Part shown: positions 39,272 to 48,580 of the stretch, piece after piece
How the letters are laid out: every line of letters starts with the position of its first letter
Position numbering within the stretch: position 1 is the stretch's first letter
DNA from: Durusdinium trenchii
Lineage: Eukaryota > Sar > Dinophyceae > Suessiales > Symbiodiniaceae
Direction: 5' to 3'
Assembly (NCBI GenBank): GCA_963970005.1
Contig: CAXAMN010014113.1
Coordinates: forward strand, 1,073,036 to 1,137,035
DNA length: 64,000 bases
The notes under the pieces: model-generated
Told to the model about the DNA's origin: nothing
Seen by the model: only the letters and a program-made list of their open reading frames with translations
Databases searched by the model: none
Position numbers and translations under genes: made by a program

Positions 39272-39679
39272 ATGCCTCATGGAGAGATTTCCAGCGTGCA
39301 GAGCACGCTTCCAAAAAAGGAAGCGCGATTGACACAAGATGACCATCTTCTTTGCCCATCTTGCCATTCACCCTGCTTTTTCTTGGACCATTTGTTCTTC
39401 TTTGGTCAGACCTCAAACCGGACGCGCTGTTTTGTTCGTTTGGCACCGCCCAAGCGACTCCGGGCCCCAACTCCAGGTTCCAAATCCGGCGCGGCGTCCC
39501 GGACGGGCACCGCACCGGCGCGTGACTCGAAGCTGCGCGTGACGCGTGTCAGCTGCGGTTTAGATGGTCATTTCGAGGTAGAATCTAAGGCGCCTGAAGG
39601 TAGACTAAGGGGGGCTCTACCTGACTTTCTTCGACTTTGGGGGGCTCGCAGCTCGATAAGCAAAGCTATAAAAGTCTAG
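39272..39679 (+). CDS. 135-codon frame, strand uncertain
   Basis: Plus: D-S-K-L-R-V-T-R-V-S-C-G-L-D-G-H-F-E-V-E, then A-L-P-D-F-L-R-L-W-G. Minus (39270-39515): V-N-G-K-M-G-K-E-D-G-H-L-V-S-I-A-L-P-F-L. Both could be real exons. Confidence 0.3.
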   Translation: MPHGEISSVQSTLPKKEARLTQDDHLLCPSCHSPCFFLDHLFFFGQTSNRTRCFVRLAPPKRLRAPTPGSKSGAASRTGTAPARDSKLRVTRVSCGLDGHFEVESKAPEGRLRGALPDFLRLWGARSSISKAIKV

Positions 39680-39826
39680 ACTAGCACTTGGCTCCAGTAA
39701 GAAACAATTCTTTGGAATGCATGAGAGTACTTCAAGAAAATGTTGCCAAGCTTAATATCAACCCGCCCACAGTCTATACTGTTATAGTTTACCATTTCTC
39801 CATCCACAGTCTGCTGCAGTGCCGCA

Positions 39827-40459
39827 GTGAAAGTGATGAGGTGTGCCACACGAGCGAAGTCGATGATACGTCCTTCACCTCAGCTCACCGGAAGTCCGAG
39901 CTGCTCCGAGGCCTGGCTCGATATCTTCCGCTTCTGCAGCATCCGGGACCTAGGCGCCGCGGAGATCGCATCCGCGCGCGGTGACCGATCCGGGAGGTCA
40001 TGTCCACGCGCGCGGACCTCTCACCGTGTGGACCGTGCGGGATGTGCGCAGAGACGAAGAGACATGAAAAGACGTCCGAAAGGGGAGGCGAGTGGGTTGC
40101 TGAGACGGACGGAACAGTTTGGCTCAGTTAGGGCCGTTAGGGACACAGTATGGGGCACATGCAATGTATGGGGCACAGGTCTAAGTCCGTTGAGCAGGAA
40201 GGAAATTGTGGACATATTATGTGGATTGTGGGCATCAACGAAACGGACTTACACTATACTGTTCCAACAGTGGGACTGTGGTCAGCAGGAAGGAAAGTGT
40301 GGACACTATGCTGTTCCAACGAAACGCTGTGAACACCGGAAACTGAACGCATCAGGTGCTGAAGCCAGCCAGCGGTACTTGTTTCATTGGTTGGTTGTTT
40401 TACTCCCCCTTTCATGTCTAATGTTCCTCGGAGGTGCCCTAGTGGATCAAAAAGCATGA
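39827..40459 (+). CDS. 210-codon frame containing an F-box-like exon
   Basis: The 97-nt core 39884-39980, between CACCTCAG and GCGCG|GTGACC, reads S-E-A-W-L-D-I-F-R-F-C-S-I-R-D-L-G-A-A-E, close to the F-box pattern (L..I..F/L...DL..A..AC). F-box proteins bind Skp1 in ubiquitin ligases; the match is to the short motif only. Beyond 39980 the frame is Arg-rich and probably intronic, with a second decent part near the end (I-V-D-I-L-C-G-L-W-A). An overlapping + frame (39688-39984) is an alternative. Confidence 0.38.
   Translation: MKVMRCATRAKSMIRPSPQLTGSPSCSEAWLDIFRFCSIRDLGAAEIASARGDRSGRSCPRARTSHRVDRAGCAQRRRDMKRRPKGEASGLLRRTEQFGSVRAVRDTVWGTCNVWGTGLSPLSRKEIVDILCGLWASTKRTYTILFQQWDCGQQEGKCGHYAVPTKRCEHRKLNASGAEASQRYLFHWLVVLLPLSCLMFLGGALVDQKA
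40195..40321. repeat. Local duplication, about 92-bp spacing
   Basis: GCAGGAAGGAAA-TGTGGACA appears at about 40194 and 40286, and ACTAT-CTGTTCCAAC at about 40254 and 40306. Confidence 0.6.
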
Positions 40460-40624
40460 ATGTCAGGTTGTGGCAGAAGGGGCTGGAAACAGTGGCACAT
40501 AACAGACAGAGTTGATTTGTTGAGTCACACTATAGAATATGCGACTAAGAACCCAGCGACAATCTTGGCGGCAGGTTTTGTTTTGAGCATCACATGCTCC
40601 TTGAATGAGAGCACGCTCCACCTC

Positions 40625-40706
40625 ACTAACATGGAAGTGGACAATGATTGCTGGGAAGATGTTGTTCTTTGTCTAGAACAGGGTTTTCGTTCGACTTCCA
40701 TGTGAG
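40625..40706. repeat. Hairpin repeat family 3, copy
   Basis: CTAACATGGAAGTGGACAA at the left and GACTTCCATGTGAG at the right form inverted ends; similar to 23164-23246. Confidence 0.6.
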
Positions 40707-40808
40707 TATGGGTGTATGTTGCCAAGGTGTTAATTGCTTGCATCCTTCACCCGGTTTTCCAGCAGTAGTTCGGCCGCCAAAAAGCTTTGAAGAAAGAAGC
40801 CCCCATAC

Positions 40809-41223
40809 ATGCCAGGAACCAACATATGCCAGGCAAAAATGGGAACTTTGGTCCGCAAACAAGTGATGTTGTCACAGGTTCCATCCAGTAAACTACCCTT
40901 GTTTTCACCAGGGAGCCTAGCCACGCTTCAGTACGGCGAGTTGGGTCATGAAGTTCGCTCGCTCATCCCTGAAAAAGCAAGCCTCTTGTTCGGTCGACCT
41001 CGGTCGCTTCTCCACTGGAGGACTCATCTGAAAACCCAACTGAATGTTGCTGAGTTTGGGTCAACAGATCACCCACAACTACTGGACAGGTCCAAAAGCC
41101 ATGAACCTGGACCCCCCAAAGATTGTACAAAGGGCCCTTGTTCATGTAGTTGTTGACGCGGCATGTCTTCCTTCAACAGTGGTTGTGAAATTTTGGAATG
41201 TCTCTAACTTCAACCAAATCTGT
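40809..41223 (+). CDS. Two adjoining exon candidates
   Basis: 40914-40995 (after TTTTCACCAG): L-Q-Y-G-E-L-G-H-E-V-R-S-L-I-P-E-K-A-S; the frame is open as 115 codons from ATG 40809. 41068-41223 (after GTCAACAG), in another frame: N-Y-W-T-G-P-K-A-M-N-L-D-P-P-K-I-V-Q, then H-V-V-V-D-A-A-C-L-P and K-F-W-N-V-S-N-F-N-Q. The second is the stronger. How they join is unclear. Confidence 0.42.
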
Positions 41224-41651
41224 ACTTGGATCCTTTTGGGACCTTGGTGTTGTTTGCAGTACTCCAACATACCCCAACATACCCCGCGCAACCACTGGCG
41301 ACGCGGGGGCCAGCTTGACCGAGTGCAGGGGCCAGTTTGGCCGTGGACAAACACTGGAGCACGATGGGAAACTGCTATCATGTCTGGGCGGATGCCTACG
41401 TGCGGCCTCCCAGGGACTCTTGTACCAGCTACGTTCGGTGACGGGAGAACCTGACCCAGTCAGTTAAAAGATGTGTTGCTTTGATACTATTGATGTTTTC
41501 CAGCGTTTGGTATCGCATTCAGGCCTACTTTAATACCAGTTAGCATTTCGTAGGTTGAACTGGCTCAAAAATTGGGGTTCCCACTAGGACACAGCTGAAT
41601 CATGAACGTTTTTGCCCGTGCAAGATAGGACAACGTCCCCATGTTTTTTGT

Positions 41652-42503
41652 ATGACCAGACATGGCCCGTTTTTTTTTGGTGCCATGGTCATCTGGATGG
41701 TATGGGTGCCCAGCCCCTTGCATGCTTCGATGGCATTTCAGGTGCATCTGCCAGCGGCGTCGCACCAGGTCGTCGGTTTGGTCGGATGTCCCACAATGTT
41801 CTTCCATGGGAGCGACCAGCTCAACTCAACCATGGTGGAACACTCCATGGCTGGAGACTGGAAGATTTTCTTTATTCACACTCTAGTCGATGGGGAACAG
41901 CCCTGTGACCACCCAGGGGGGCGCTTCGCTGGATCTTTCATGATGCTTCGCTCCGTGTTCCCCAACAAAAACCGTTCCCCAGCGGCGCTCAGCTCGTCCT
42001 CAACCCGAGGAAACGGAGGAAACGATCTCCAAAAAAAAAACCATGTGGACGACGGTGTTTGGGACATGACCGGTCCGCCCAACCTAGGACCGCACACAAC
42101 GGGTGGACGACAGCAGCTGTCCCAGCCGCGGCGCCCAGCCGGGGGCGCGGAAGCGGCCGCGGAAGCGCGGAAGCAGTCCGATGCCCATGGCATAGCACCC
42201 CTGGAAGCACCACCACCAAGTGATTGGCAGTCTGCCAGACCCATTAGTCGTGTCTGGGTTTGTGTTCTTCGTGGTCTTTGTTCAGGCAAAATCTATCCTC
42301 TCAGTGAGAAAGAGGGGGTGACCCTTTGGTCCTCCCGGCTGACCGGAACCCGGTCCTACCGCACGACCGGAGGTTCCGTTGCACCGGCCGTGCCCGGCAA
42401 GCAGGAGGTTCTGACGGTACAAGGGGGTGTTTTCCAAAGCAATCATCAAAGCCCAAATAGCCCGGGATCCAGATTTGGTCCAAGAAAATCTGAAAGATCA
42501 TGA
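41652..42503 (+). CDS. 283-codon open frame, possible membrane or secreted protein
   Basis: Longest ATG-started frame after the HNH gene. Residues 8-35 are hydrophobic (F-F-F-G-A-M-V-I-W-M-V-W-V). Then L-N-S-T-M-V-E-H-S-M-A-G-D-W-K-I-F-F-I and a Ser/Gly/Gln-rich, probably disordered half, ending V-L-T-V-Q-G-G-V-F-Q-S-N. The island 42000-42180 is also open on the minus strand. It may contain an unrecognised intron; function unknown. Confidence 0.42.
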   Translation: MTRHGPFFFGAMVIWMVWVPSPLHASMAFQVHLPAASHQVVGLVGCPTMFFHGSDQLNSTMVEHSMAGDWKIFFIHTLVDGEQPCDHPGGRFAGSFMMLRSVFPNKNRSPAALSSSSTRGNGGNDLQKKNHVDDGVWDMTGPPNLGPHTTGGRQQLSQPRRPAGGAEAAAEARKQSDAHGIAPLEAPPPSDWQSARPISRVWVCVLRGLCSGKIYPLSEKEGVTLWSSRLTGTRSYRTTGGSVAPAVPGKQEVLTVQGGVFQSNHQSPNSPGSRFGPRKSERS

Positions 42504-42942
42504 AAGATCTGATCTGGTACCGACGCGTCTAAGGTCAATCAATCGATTGTCAAGCATATATAAGCTGGTCGTAGAAGGTCGCAGGGCTTCTGGGGCATTC
42601 AAAACCCACACAGCGTCTTCCGGTTCCGCACCAGTCGGTGGCACGCTTTTCGGGGGCAAACATGTCATATGAGTCTATGAGTCATGTTTATGGAGGGACT
42701 CCTGGTGGGACATGTTTTGATTTTCGCGGCTATCAGCACATTCCAGGTTGGATTTGGGGTTTGAACGGATCCTCTACGAAACCGTGCCATCGCCATAGAT
42801 CCCCCCGAACATCTAAAGACCTATGTGACCTGTAAATGAGTAGCTTAAGAACTGCTTGCCGGACTTGACGCATCTTTCGTTGTTTCTGACCCAAAACACT
42901 CCGACCCACACAGACTCGGCAGCTTCTGTCCCAACCCTTCAG

Positions 42943-43937
42943 AGTGACCTCTTGGGAGTTCCTCGTGACCTCCCGTTCCAAGGTGAAGGCCCCTTGCGCT
43001 CCTTGATTCAGCGGCCCTTCGGGGAGGCGCTCCGAACGGAGCGGACGAGGTCGGCTGCAAGGTGGCAGGGTGGATGCCAAAGAAGATGCCATGTACAGGT
43101 GGATGCCATGTAGATCCATAGTATCGACCTTTTTTTTCTCATGTAATTTCACAAGTTCACGAATTAGTGTTTTGGGCTATTCTGTTGCCATTTGCAAAGT
43201 TCCATCGTATATGTTATTTATCTCAGGTCTGGTTCGTGACAGCAGCTGCAGGCACCTTGACCACTGTGGCTGAGGGGATAGTTGTTTTTTCTCGCTTTCA
43301 GTTGCATGGTTTGTGCCCACCCAAGCAGCAAAGATAAACCAGGACCTTCCAAGAGGTGTCTATAAATCGCCTCTTAAAATTTGAGGGGCGTCCAAAAACC
43401 ACCGGACTTGGAAGGTCCTGGAAGCACACCCTGGGCGTTTCTCTTTCCAAACTGGTGTGCTGCCATGGCCGATCAGAGATTCCACCTGCCAAGGGAGATC
43501 ACCGCCGTCCTCGGCTTCACACGTACGTCGAGCGTCCGAACGAACGCAGTTCATCCGAAGAGTTCATCCGAAGAGGCGAAGATCTCGCAGACTCGTCGCG
43601 CTCGGTCTGCGTTCCATCGGTGTGTTTCACCAGCTACCAGATTCCTACTGCGTGACGAAAAAGGTGTGAGAAGTATCATCCAGATCTCGCACTCCGATTC
43701 CCATCCATGGTTGAATGATCCAGAATTCCTCCCTTGATTGTTGAAAGATTCAACACAACCATCTAATCTGTGATACCTAACATCGATCCTACCTGTGTCC
43801 CACCGGACTTCGGACCGCACCAGGATGCGGTCGGCTGGCACGTGGCGGTCTTGGCCGAAGACACCGAGGGCACCGAGGGCGGTGAGGATTACTTCAATGG
43901 CCTGGAACACCCAGAGGGACCCAGCCAGCAGCTGTGA
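42943..43937 (+). CDS. Three-exon gene model with consistent phases
   Basis: Exon 42943-43061 follows CCCAACCCTTCAG, reads L-L-G-V-P-R-D-L-P-F-Q-G-E-G-P and ends GCAAG|GTGGCA in phase 2. Exon 43475-43663 follows CGATCAG with the single matching base, is Arg/Ser-rich, then L-V-A-L-G-L-R-S-I-G-V-F-H-Q-L-P-D, ending AAAAAG|GTGTGA in phase 0. Exon 43824-43937 follows CCGCACCAG, reads G-W-H-V-A-V-L-A-E-D-T-E-G-T-E-G-G-E-D and stops at TGA 43935. The first intron carries MITE copy E. The acidic C-terminus is notable. No family is recognised; the 5' end lies upstream. An ATG at 43465 (M-A-D-Q-R-F-H-L-P-R) offers an alternative first exon. Confidence 0.48.
43339..43421 (+). mobile_element. MITE family 1, copy E
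   Basis: ACCAGGACCTTCCAAG...CTTGGAAGGTCCTGG with GTGTCTATAAATCGCCTCTT and GCGTCCAAAAACCACCGGA. Inside intron 1 of the 42.9-43.9 kb model. Confidence 0.87.
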
Positions 43938-44086
43938 ACGTCCCATGTGTCACCATGTGTGTGTGTGTTGTCCTTTTTGTTCGGGATAAAAGGGCGAAAA
44001 CTCCTTCAAGGTCCAAAAAGGTTGAAGGGCACGGTTGCTTGTTTGATGCTGCTGGTGCTTACGATCCATAGTTTACCTTTCAGAAG

Positions 44087-44417
44087 TTGAATGAACCGAC
44101 GATTGCTGAAATCATTCCTCTCAAAAAAGCAACAGAAACCAGCGACACCGGTCGCGCACGTAGCTCCATGGCAGCCTCGCCACCGGGAGCTCCCCTTACG
44201 CGTTCTTTGCGCAAGTGCAAGGTGGCGGCTCTGTCGCCCACCACCGCCTCGGGCGCTTCACAAAGGCGCGAGCACCGGGATCGCCCCCCCCCAGGTCACA
44301 TCGTGGCCTACAGCGCCGAGACGGACACCTACCTGGTGGCCTATGACTCCACGGGTGAACAGCCCTTCACCGCTTGGGAGCAGGCGCGAGTGGAGCGCGC
44401 GGCGCGTGGTGGAGACG
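44087..44417 (+). CDS. Exon with a Tudor/chromo-like YLVxYD motif
   Basis: Follows TTTACCTTTCAG (44078). The first half is Ser/Ala/Arg-rich; the last 45 codons read P-G-H-I-V-A-Y-S-A-E-T-D-T-Y-L-V-A-Y-D, then G-E-Q-P-F-T-A-W-E-Q-A-R-V-E. The pattern G-x-V-x-Y...Y-x-V-x-Y-D-x-G resembles the strand core of Tudor-like domains, which bind methylated peptides in chromatin proteins. Codons end mostly in G/C. It probably splices at GACG|GTTAGT before TAG 44420. Domain call is inference. Confidence 0.43.
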
Positions 44418-44429
44418 GTTAGTGGGGTA

Positions 44430-44840
44430 GTAGTGGGGACCCGCACTTGAGGATGGTTTTGAGCAAGAAGTCTTCGAGGTGAATGGTTATGTCTACTTCT
44501 ACAAGTAAAGTTACAATGTAATTGTGTTACATAGTTCATGGTTCCATCTTAGACAACTCTAAGTGAATGCTGATGAATACAGTATGTTGCATAGCATCTC
44601 TTCCATCTATAGAAGATGCTCCTTGAGGAGGATGCTCCGATGCTCCTTGGCCTCCCAGGACCTGGTTTTGGTATGTTTTTGGTATGTTTGGTATGGAACA
44701 GGGGAGAAGAGGCCTTGGCTGTCGTTCCTGCCTCCGAGCCGAGATTGGTTCGTCCGAGGGCTTTGTCGGGTGTCGCTGGACCTTTGATGAAAGGCTCACG
44801 AGGGAGAACTGAAACATGGGACCAAACGGTTCCCTAGGCT
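44430..44840. other. No strong gene
   Basis: Three + frames of about 70 codons are weak. A short GATGCTCC repeat lies at 44615-44645. Confidence 0.35.
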
Positions 44841-44845
44841 TCCAA

Positions 44846-44955
44846 CCACCATCAACTTAATAGGCTCGGCTTAACCGAATCAACTAAGGATTTTACACAA
44901 CGCCGACTCCAGGTTGTTCCCATTTCTTAAAAATGGTCGAACGGAAGTCCAGGGT
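44846..44955 (+). repeat. Dispersed repeat R2, copy 3
   Basis: ACCACCATCAACTTAATAGG, CCGAATCAACTAAGGATTTT and CCAGGTTGTTCCCATTTC, then ATGGTCGAACGGAAGTC. Closest to copy 1. Confidence 0.65.
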
Positions 44956-44959
44956 TGGC

Positions 44960-45600
44960 AGGTGAAGTTGGCAGCTTGAAAGGTGTTCGGAGTCCAAGAT
45001 ATCCTTTCAGATCTGCGGAATATCATGAGTTAGTAGGGGGGGAGCCTTTCATTAATGGTTTGTTATTGATATTTGATAAAAAAAAATCGGAAGTAAACGT
45101 TCGCGATGCTGGCCATGCAGCGCGAGGGAGACTGCACTATTGACATCATGGGTGTGTTCGTCCGTGTGTCCTGCTCGAAAGATACAAACAGACTGACAGA
45201 CCGATACAAACATACCGAACCGACAACACAAGCTGCTTCCCACACCAACACCAGCAACCAACCCGCCTCGTGGGGTGCTACTGACACATTATCCATTGAA
45301 TCTGTGCGGGCGGCTTCTACCACGAAGGGGTGTAAATACCTTTAACACCTTTCACCGACCTCTTTATGGTTTCATGGTTTCCCCACGAAACAAGAACAGG
45401 CAAACTGCGCTTGGTGTGTCGGAGACGCTGTGCTCGCGCCTCCGGGATTTACACCGATACCGCGTCCTCGGTGGTCAAGAGACACACCGTATGGGGCCGA
45501 TGGCCGATGGCTTACATGATACCGATACCTATAGTATAGAAGGATCAGTTCTCCCAAGCTGGATCAGTCCGGCAAGTGGTCTTCTCAAATCGTACCTTGC
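44960..45600. other. No convincing gene
   Basis: Overlapping 60-90-codon frames on both strands, none persuasive; ACCGATAC short repeats at 45190-45530. Confidence 0.35.
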
Positions 45601-45610
45601 ACGTGTCGGC

Positions 45611-46084
45611 TCATGCCGCCCCCCATTCTCCACATATGGTTTTCTCAATGACGATTTCTTCTGGTTCAGGAGCGCCGGAGGCGCACTGCAGCCATGAGTT
45701 GGGGAACCCAGGTAGAGCCGCGCCATTCTCCCAATGCAAAGTCCTTGACATCACCCCCATGCAGAGACGGAGTGACTCCGTCCATTCGCTTCTTTGGTTT
45801 GGATGATCCAGGCTGGGCAGATCTTGATGGAGATGTGTTCTCAATGTGGTCGATGTTAGACCGTCCCGTTTTTTCGTGAGGGAAAATGAGGCGTCGACGG
45901 AAGGTCTCAAAGATTTCAGTTGTCTTCTGCTGCGATGCTCAGCCAAAGGGTGAAAGGAACGGACCGGTTTTGCTGGGAAAGCACTGGTCGTCTTTGCATG
46001 GGAGAAGAAACCAATCACCTGAACCTGCCAGCACAGTGCCAGCAGTGCTGCATGGGCATTGAGGTGTGGGCATCCTGGGATCAA
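45611..46084 (-). CDS. 157-codon open frame, unknown
   Basis: ATG-started. N-terminus hydrophobic (A-A-L-L-A-L-C-W-Q-V-Q-V-I-G-F-F), possible signal or anchor; C-terminus acidic (A-P-E-P-E-E-I-V-I-E-K-T). A + frame at 45694-45879 (F-F-G-L-D-D-P-G-W-A-D-L-D-G-D-V) competes. Confidence 0.36.
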   Translation of the reverse strand: MIPGCPHLNAHAALLALCWQVQVIGFFSHAKTTSAFPAKPVRSFHPLAEHRSRRQLKSLRPSVDASFSLTKKRDGLTSTTLRTHLHQDLPSLDHPNQRSEWTESLRLCMGVMSRTLHWENGAALPGFPNSWLQCASGAPEPEEIVIEKTICGEWGAA

Positions 46085-46244
46085 ACAACGTCGCAGACCA
46101 AAACACCAGGTGATACCGAACAGATACCTACCTAGCGCTTCCTGTCAGGGTGCCCAATGGAGACCTGTAAGTAGTGGGAGATATCCAGCCAGGTGACCCC
46201 GAAGCAGCCGGTATACAAGATAGCTGTTCAAGGATCACCTACAC

Positions 46245-46300
46245 AGGATCCTCAGGAGCTACAAGGATCCTCAGGACCTACAAGGATCCTCCACACCTAC
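46245..46300. repeat. CAGGATCCTCAGGA / ACAAGGATCCT tandem
   Basis: Three to four short units with GGATCCT cores. Confidence 0.6.
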
Positions 46301-46495
46301 CAGCATATTTCAAAGATCTGGAGCGCCTCCTGGTGGAAACGACCCATGTGTTGGCCGAAAGGTGTGGGGTCTCAGATCTCAGGATGTCACGGAGTCCGTT
46401 TGCCCCAAAGCTAGAATCCAGCTCCCACACCTGAACCCCCCACATAGAAATGACTATATTGACATTGGATGTCTCGTGTCACAGAAGTCATTTTC

Positions 46496-46984
46496 CTATC
46501 CCCCAAAACTACGCACCCCCATCCCCTCTCTCTCTCTCTCTCTCCTAAGACCGGCGCTCCCTCCGAACGCGACCCGCATCGACCGAGGACATAACCCATC
46601 CCTGGCGGGCAAGAGTCGGTTCGCCTTCTTGTCACCTCCGGTTCGGGAGACAGGCCCGGTGAACGGCCGAGAGAAGACCGTTTTGGGGTGGATGGAGGTG
46701 GAAGGAGGGTGGGTGTGAAAGAGCTGGTTGATTGGGGAGGTTGGAGCTGGTTTCCAAGGTGTTCGTTCTTCTGGGAGGATGGCTTCTCTTGCTTTTAAGG
46801 TTGGAAATGCTTTGAACATCCCGGTAAATAACGAGAAGTTTGGGTGTTCTAATCCATCGCCGTGAATGGTTCTCCCAATTGACCACCATGTCTGGGCAGT
46901 GCTTTCCATCACCAGACATGTGATTTGTGCAGTCTTTGTGATACCATCCGTGTTTGTGTGGAAAAGGGGGGAGAGCAGACCCAA
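46496..46984 (-). CDS. 162-codon open frame
   Basis: Best part near 46740-46860: N-F-S-L-F-T-G-M-F-K-A-F-P-T-L-K-A-R-E-A. The C-terminal part crosses a (TC)n run and is Arg/Gly-rich. Confidence 0.28.
   Translation of the reverse strand: MGLLSPLFHTNTDGITKTAQITCLVMESTAQTWWSIGRTIHGDGLEHPNFSLFTGMFKAFPTLKAREAILPEERTPWKPAPTSPINQLFHTHPPSTSIHPKTVFSRPFTGPVSRTGGDKKANRLLPARDGLCPRSMRVAFGGSAGLRREREREGMGVRSFGG
46527..46546. repeat. (TC)n
   Basis: Ten TC units. Confidence 0.85.
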
Positions 46985-47254
46985 ATTCTTCGGACTTCCT
47001 CGTGCTGTCGGGAGTCTAACGGGAGTCGACTCTCAGGATGTGATCCCAACTCACGCCATGCTGAGTTACTTTCGTCTGAAAAGACAAACAATCCTGACTA
47101 TATCGGGAGCACAGACCTCCGAACCGCCGATCACCGAGCTTCGGTCGACCTGTTGGAAGTACCCGGTCGATCAGGACCCTTTTTGGAGCCGGGGTTCACC
47201 GGGTCGGACGGAGGCAAGCTCGGAGGGTTCGGAGCCAGCTGGAAACCAAGTTAA
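46925..47254 (+). CDS. Acidic/Ser-rich exon candidate
   Basis: Reads E-L-L-S-S-E-K-T-N-N-P-D-Y-I-G-S-T-D-L-R, then R-A-S-V-D-L-L-E-V-P-G-R and a Gly-rich end to TGA. An overlapping + frame (46866-47342, 158 codons) is also open. The first has the better composition. Confidence 0.38.
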   Translation: MCSLCDTIRVCVEKGGEQTQILRTSSCCRESNGSRLSGCDPNSRHAELLSSEKTNNPDYIGSTDLRTADHRASVDLLEVPGRSGPFLEPGFTGSDGGKLGGFGASWKPS

Positions 47255-47275
47255 CCATAACACCATAACAAACAG

Positions 47276-47376
47276 ATACCAGCAGTCACAAGACGGGGTG
47301 CTATCCATGGAGGTTAGGGGTGCCCATTCTCCACTCACTTAGGGACCAAAAACCACCCCTTTGTGACTCCTGGTAT
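47276..47376. mobile_element. MITE related to family 1, AGTCAC-type TIR
   Basis: Left ATACCAGCAGTCACAAG, then GGGGTG; right CACCCCTTTGTGACTCCTGG plus TAT. TIRs match except for a small indel. Interior GGGACCAAAAACCACC echoes family 1. Confidence 0.75.
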
Positions 47377-47544
47377 GGGCTTCCAGCATCTTCCAGCTGT
47401 TTGTTTCGTAGGGACTGACAACAACCTGACGTCAGTCCCTTACACCTACACTGGCTTTCCCCCGACAGGGTGTCCCCTGATGTTGGTGGCGCCCCGTTCG
47501 ACCGATGTCCGACACCCCAGAAGCCACAGTTCTTTGTTCGTACC

Positions 47545-47632
47545 TGGTGCGTCTCGGGAATGAGGGTGGCTGGATCCAGTCAGGAATCTCTAGACAGGGC
47601 GAAACGCCACCCTCATTCCCTACTAAGTACCA
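47545..47632. mobile_element. MITE family 4, copy 2
   Basis: GGGAATGAGGGTGG at 47556-47569 pairs with CCACCCTCATTCCC at 47607-47620; outer ends CTGGTGC / GTACCAG extend imperfectly. Shares its centre with 35846-35957. Confidence 0.75.
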
Positions 47633-47939
47633 GTCAACTCGATGAGTCATACAGAGTCGTCGAAAGCTCATCACAGAAGACGGTGGGCCCATTTTGGAAA
47701 GACGGCTGCCGTGTTGGAATCACCAGGCCTAAGAGGCTCAAGCCATGGTGTAGAAAACACGAAGAGACCACGAAGATGGCAAAACATGCTCTCACTTCCG
47801 CAAAAACACGGCCATGAAATGAATTCTCCCCTGTGAGGTTTCCCATGATGAAGCCCCCCTCTAGACTCTAGACTCTAGGCCTTGTTGATATGCTTTCACT
47901 TCATGAATTTGGAGCCTTCTCCATTCACTACTTTGGCAG

Positions 47940-48580
47940 ATCGACATGCTTGTGAAGTCCCTGTCACCCTTAGCATCCCTTAGCGATCACAGCATTCCAT
48001 CACTACAGATCATGGCCATGGTCGTTTCCACGCGCTCGGCGTGTTCAAGTCCGGGCGATCTCGTTTCAGAAGACCGAGCTGCAATAGAGTACGTAAGTGC
48101 AACGCAACTTGCCAGTGGACTATCCTGTTCAAGTCTGCCCGGAATCCTGCCAGCTGTTGGTCTCTGAATCCTTGGACGTCCATCTAATTAGATGCCCTTA
48201 GCACTTGCATTTTAGGGTGTTTAGCCACCTGCAAAACTGCCTTCAGTCCCTCAGTCACGCGTGAGTTACGCCAGTTCCGAGGGACGCTCCCAGGCCCCTC
48301 GACCCGCCACGCCATGGCGGCACCGGTGACCACGGTGGTTGGTGTGGGCAGACATGGCTCGCTGGCTGGGCCTGCGGTCAGTGTGACCTTGTCAGAGATG
48401 TGCGGGGGGAGATCAAGCAAGTTAAAGGACATAACAAAGAGAAGGCCCTCCCAGGGGGTTATCATGATTGATCTGGTTTTGCCAAGCTTGAAAGACCTGT
48501 CGATACACATGTCATCACATGTTTGTTGCCGGGACTGTCTATTCTTTGGCCCATCCACCTGGCCAGTTTGGCGAAGGTGA
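47940..48580 (+). CDS. Two-exon gene model, unknown
   Basis: Exon 47940-48092 follows ACTTTGGCAG, reads I-D-M-L-V-K-S-L-S-P-L-A-S-L-S-D-H-S and D-L-V-S-E-D-R-A-A-I-E-Y, ending AGAGTAC|GTAAGT. Exon 48275-48580 follows GTTACGCCAG and reads P-V-T-T-V-V-G-V-G-R-H-G-S-L, then S-S-K-L-K-D-I-T-K-R-R-P and V-I-M-I-D-L-V-L-P-S-L-K-D-L to TGA. Both junctions are phase 0; intron 182 nt. A 242-codon minus frame (48184-48912) covers exon 2 and is the rival call. Confidence 0.42.
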
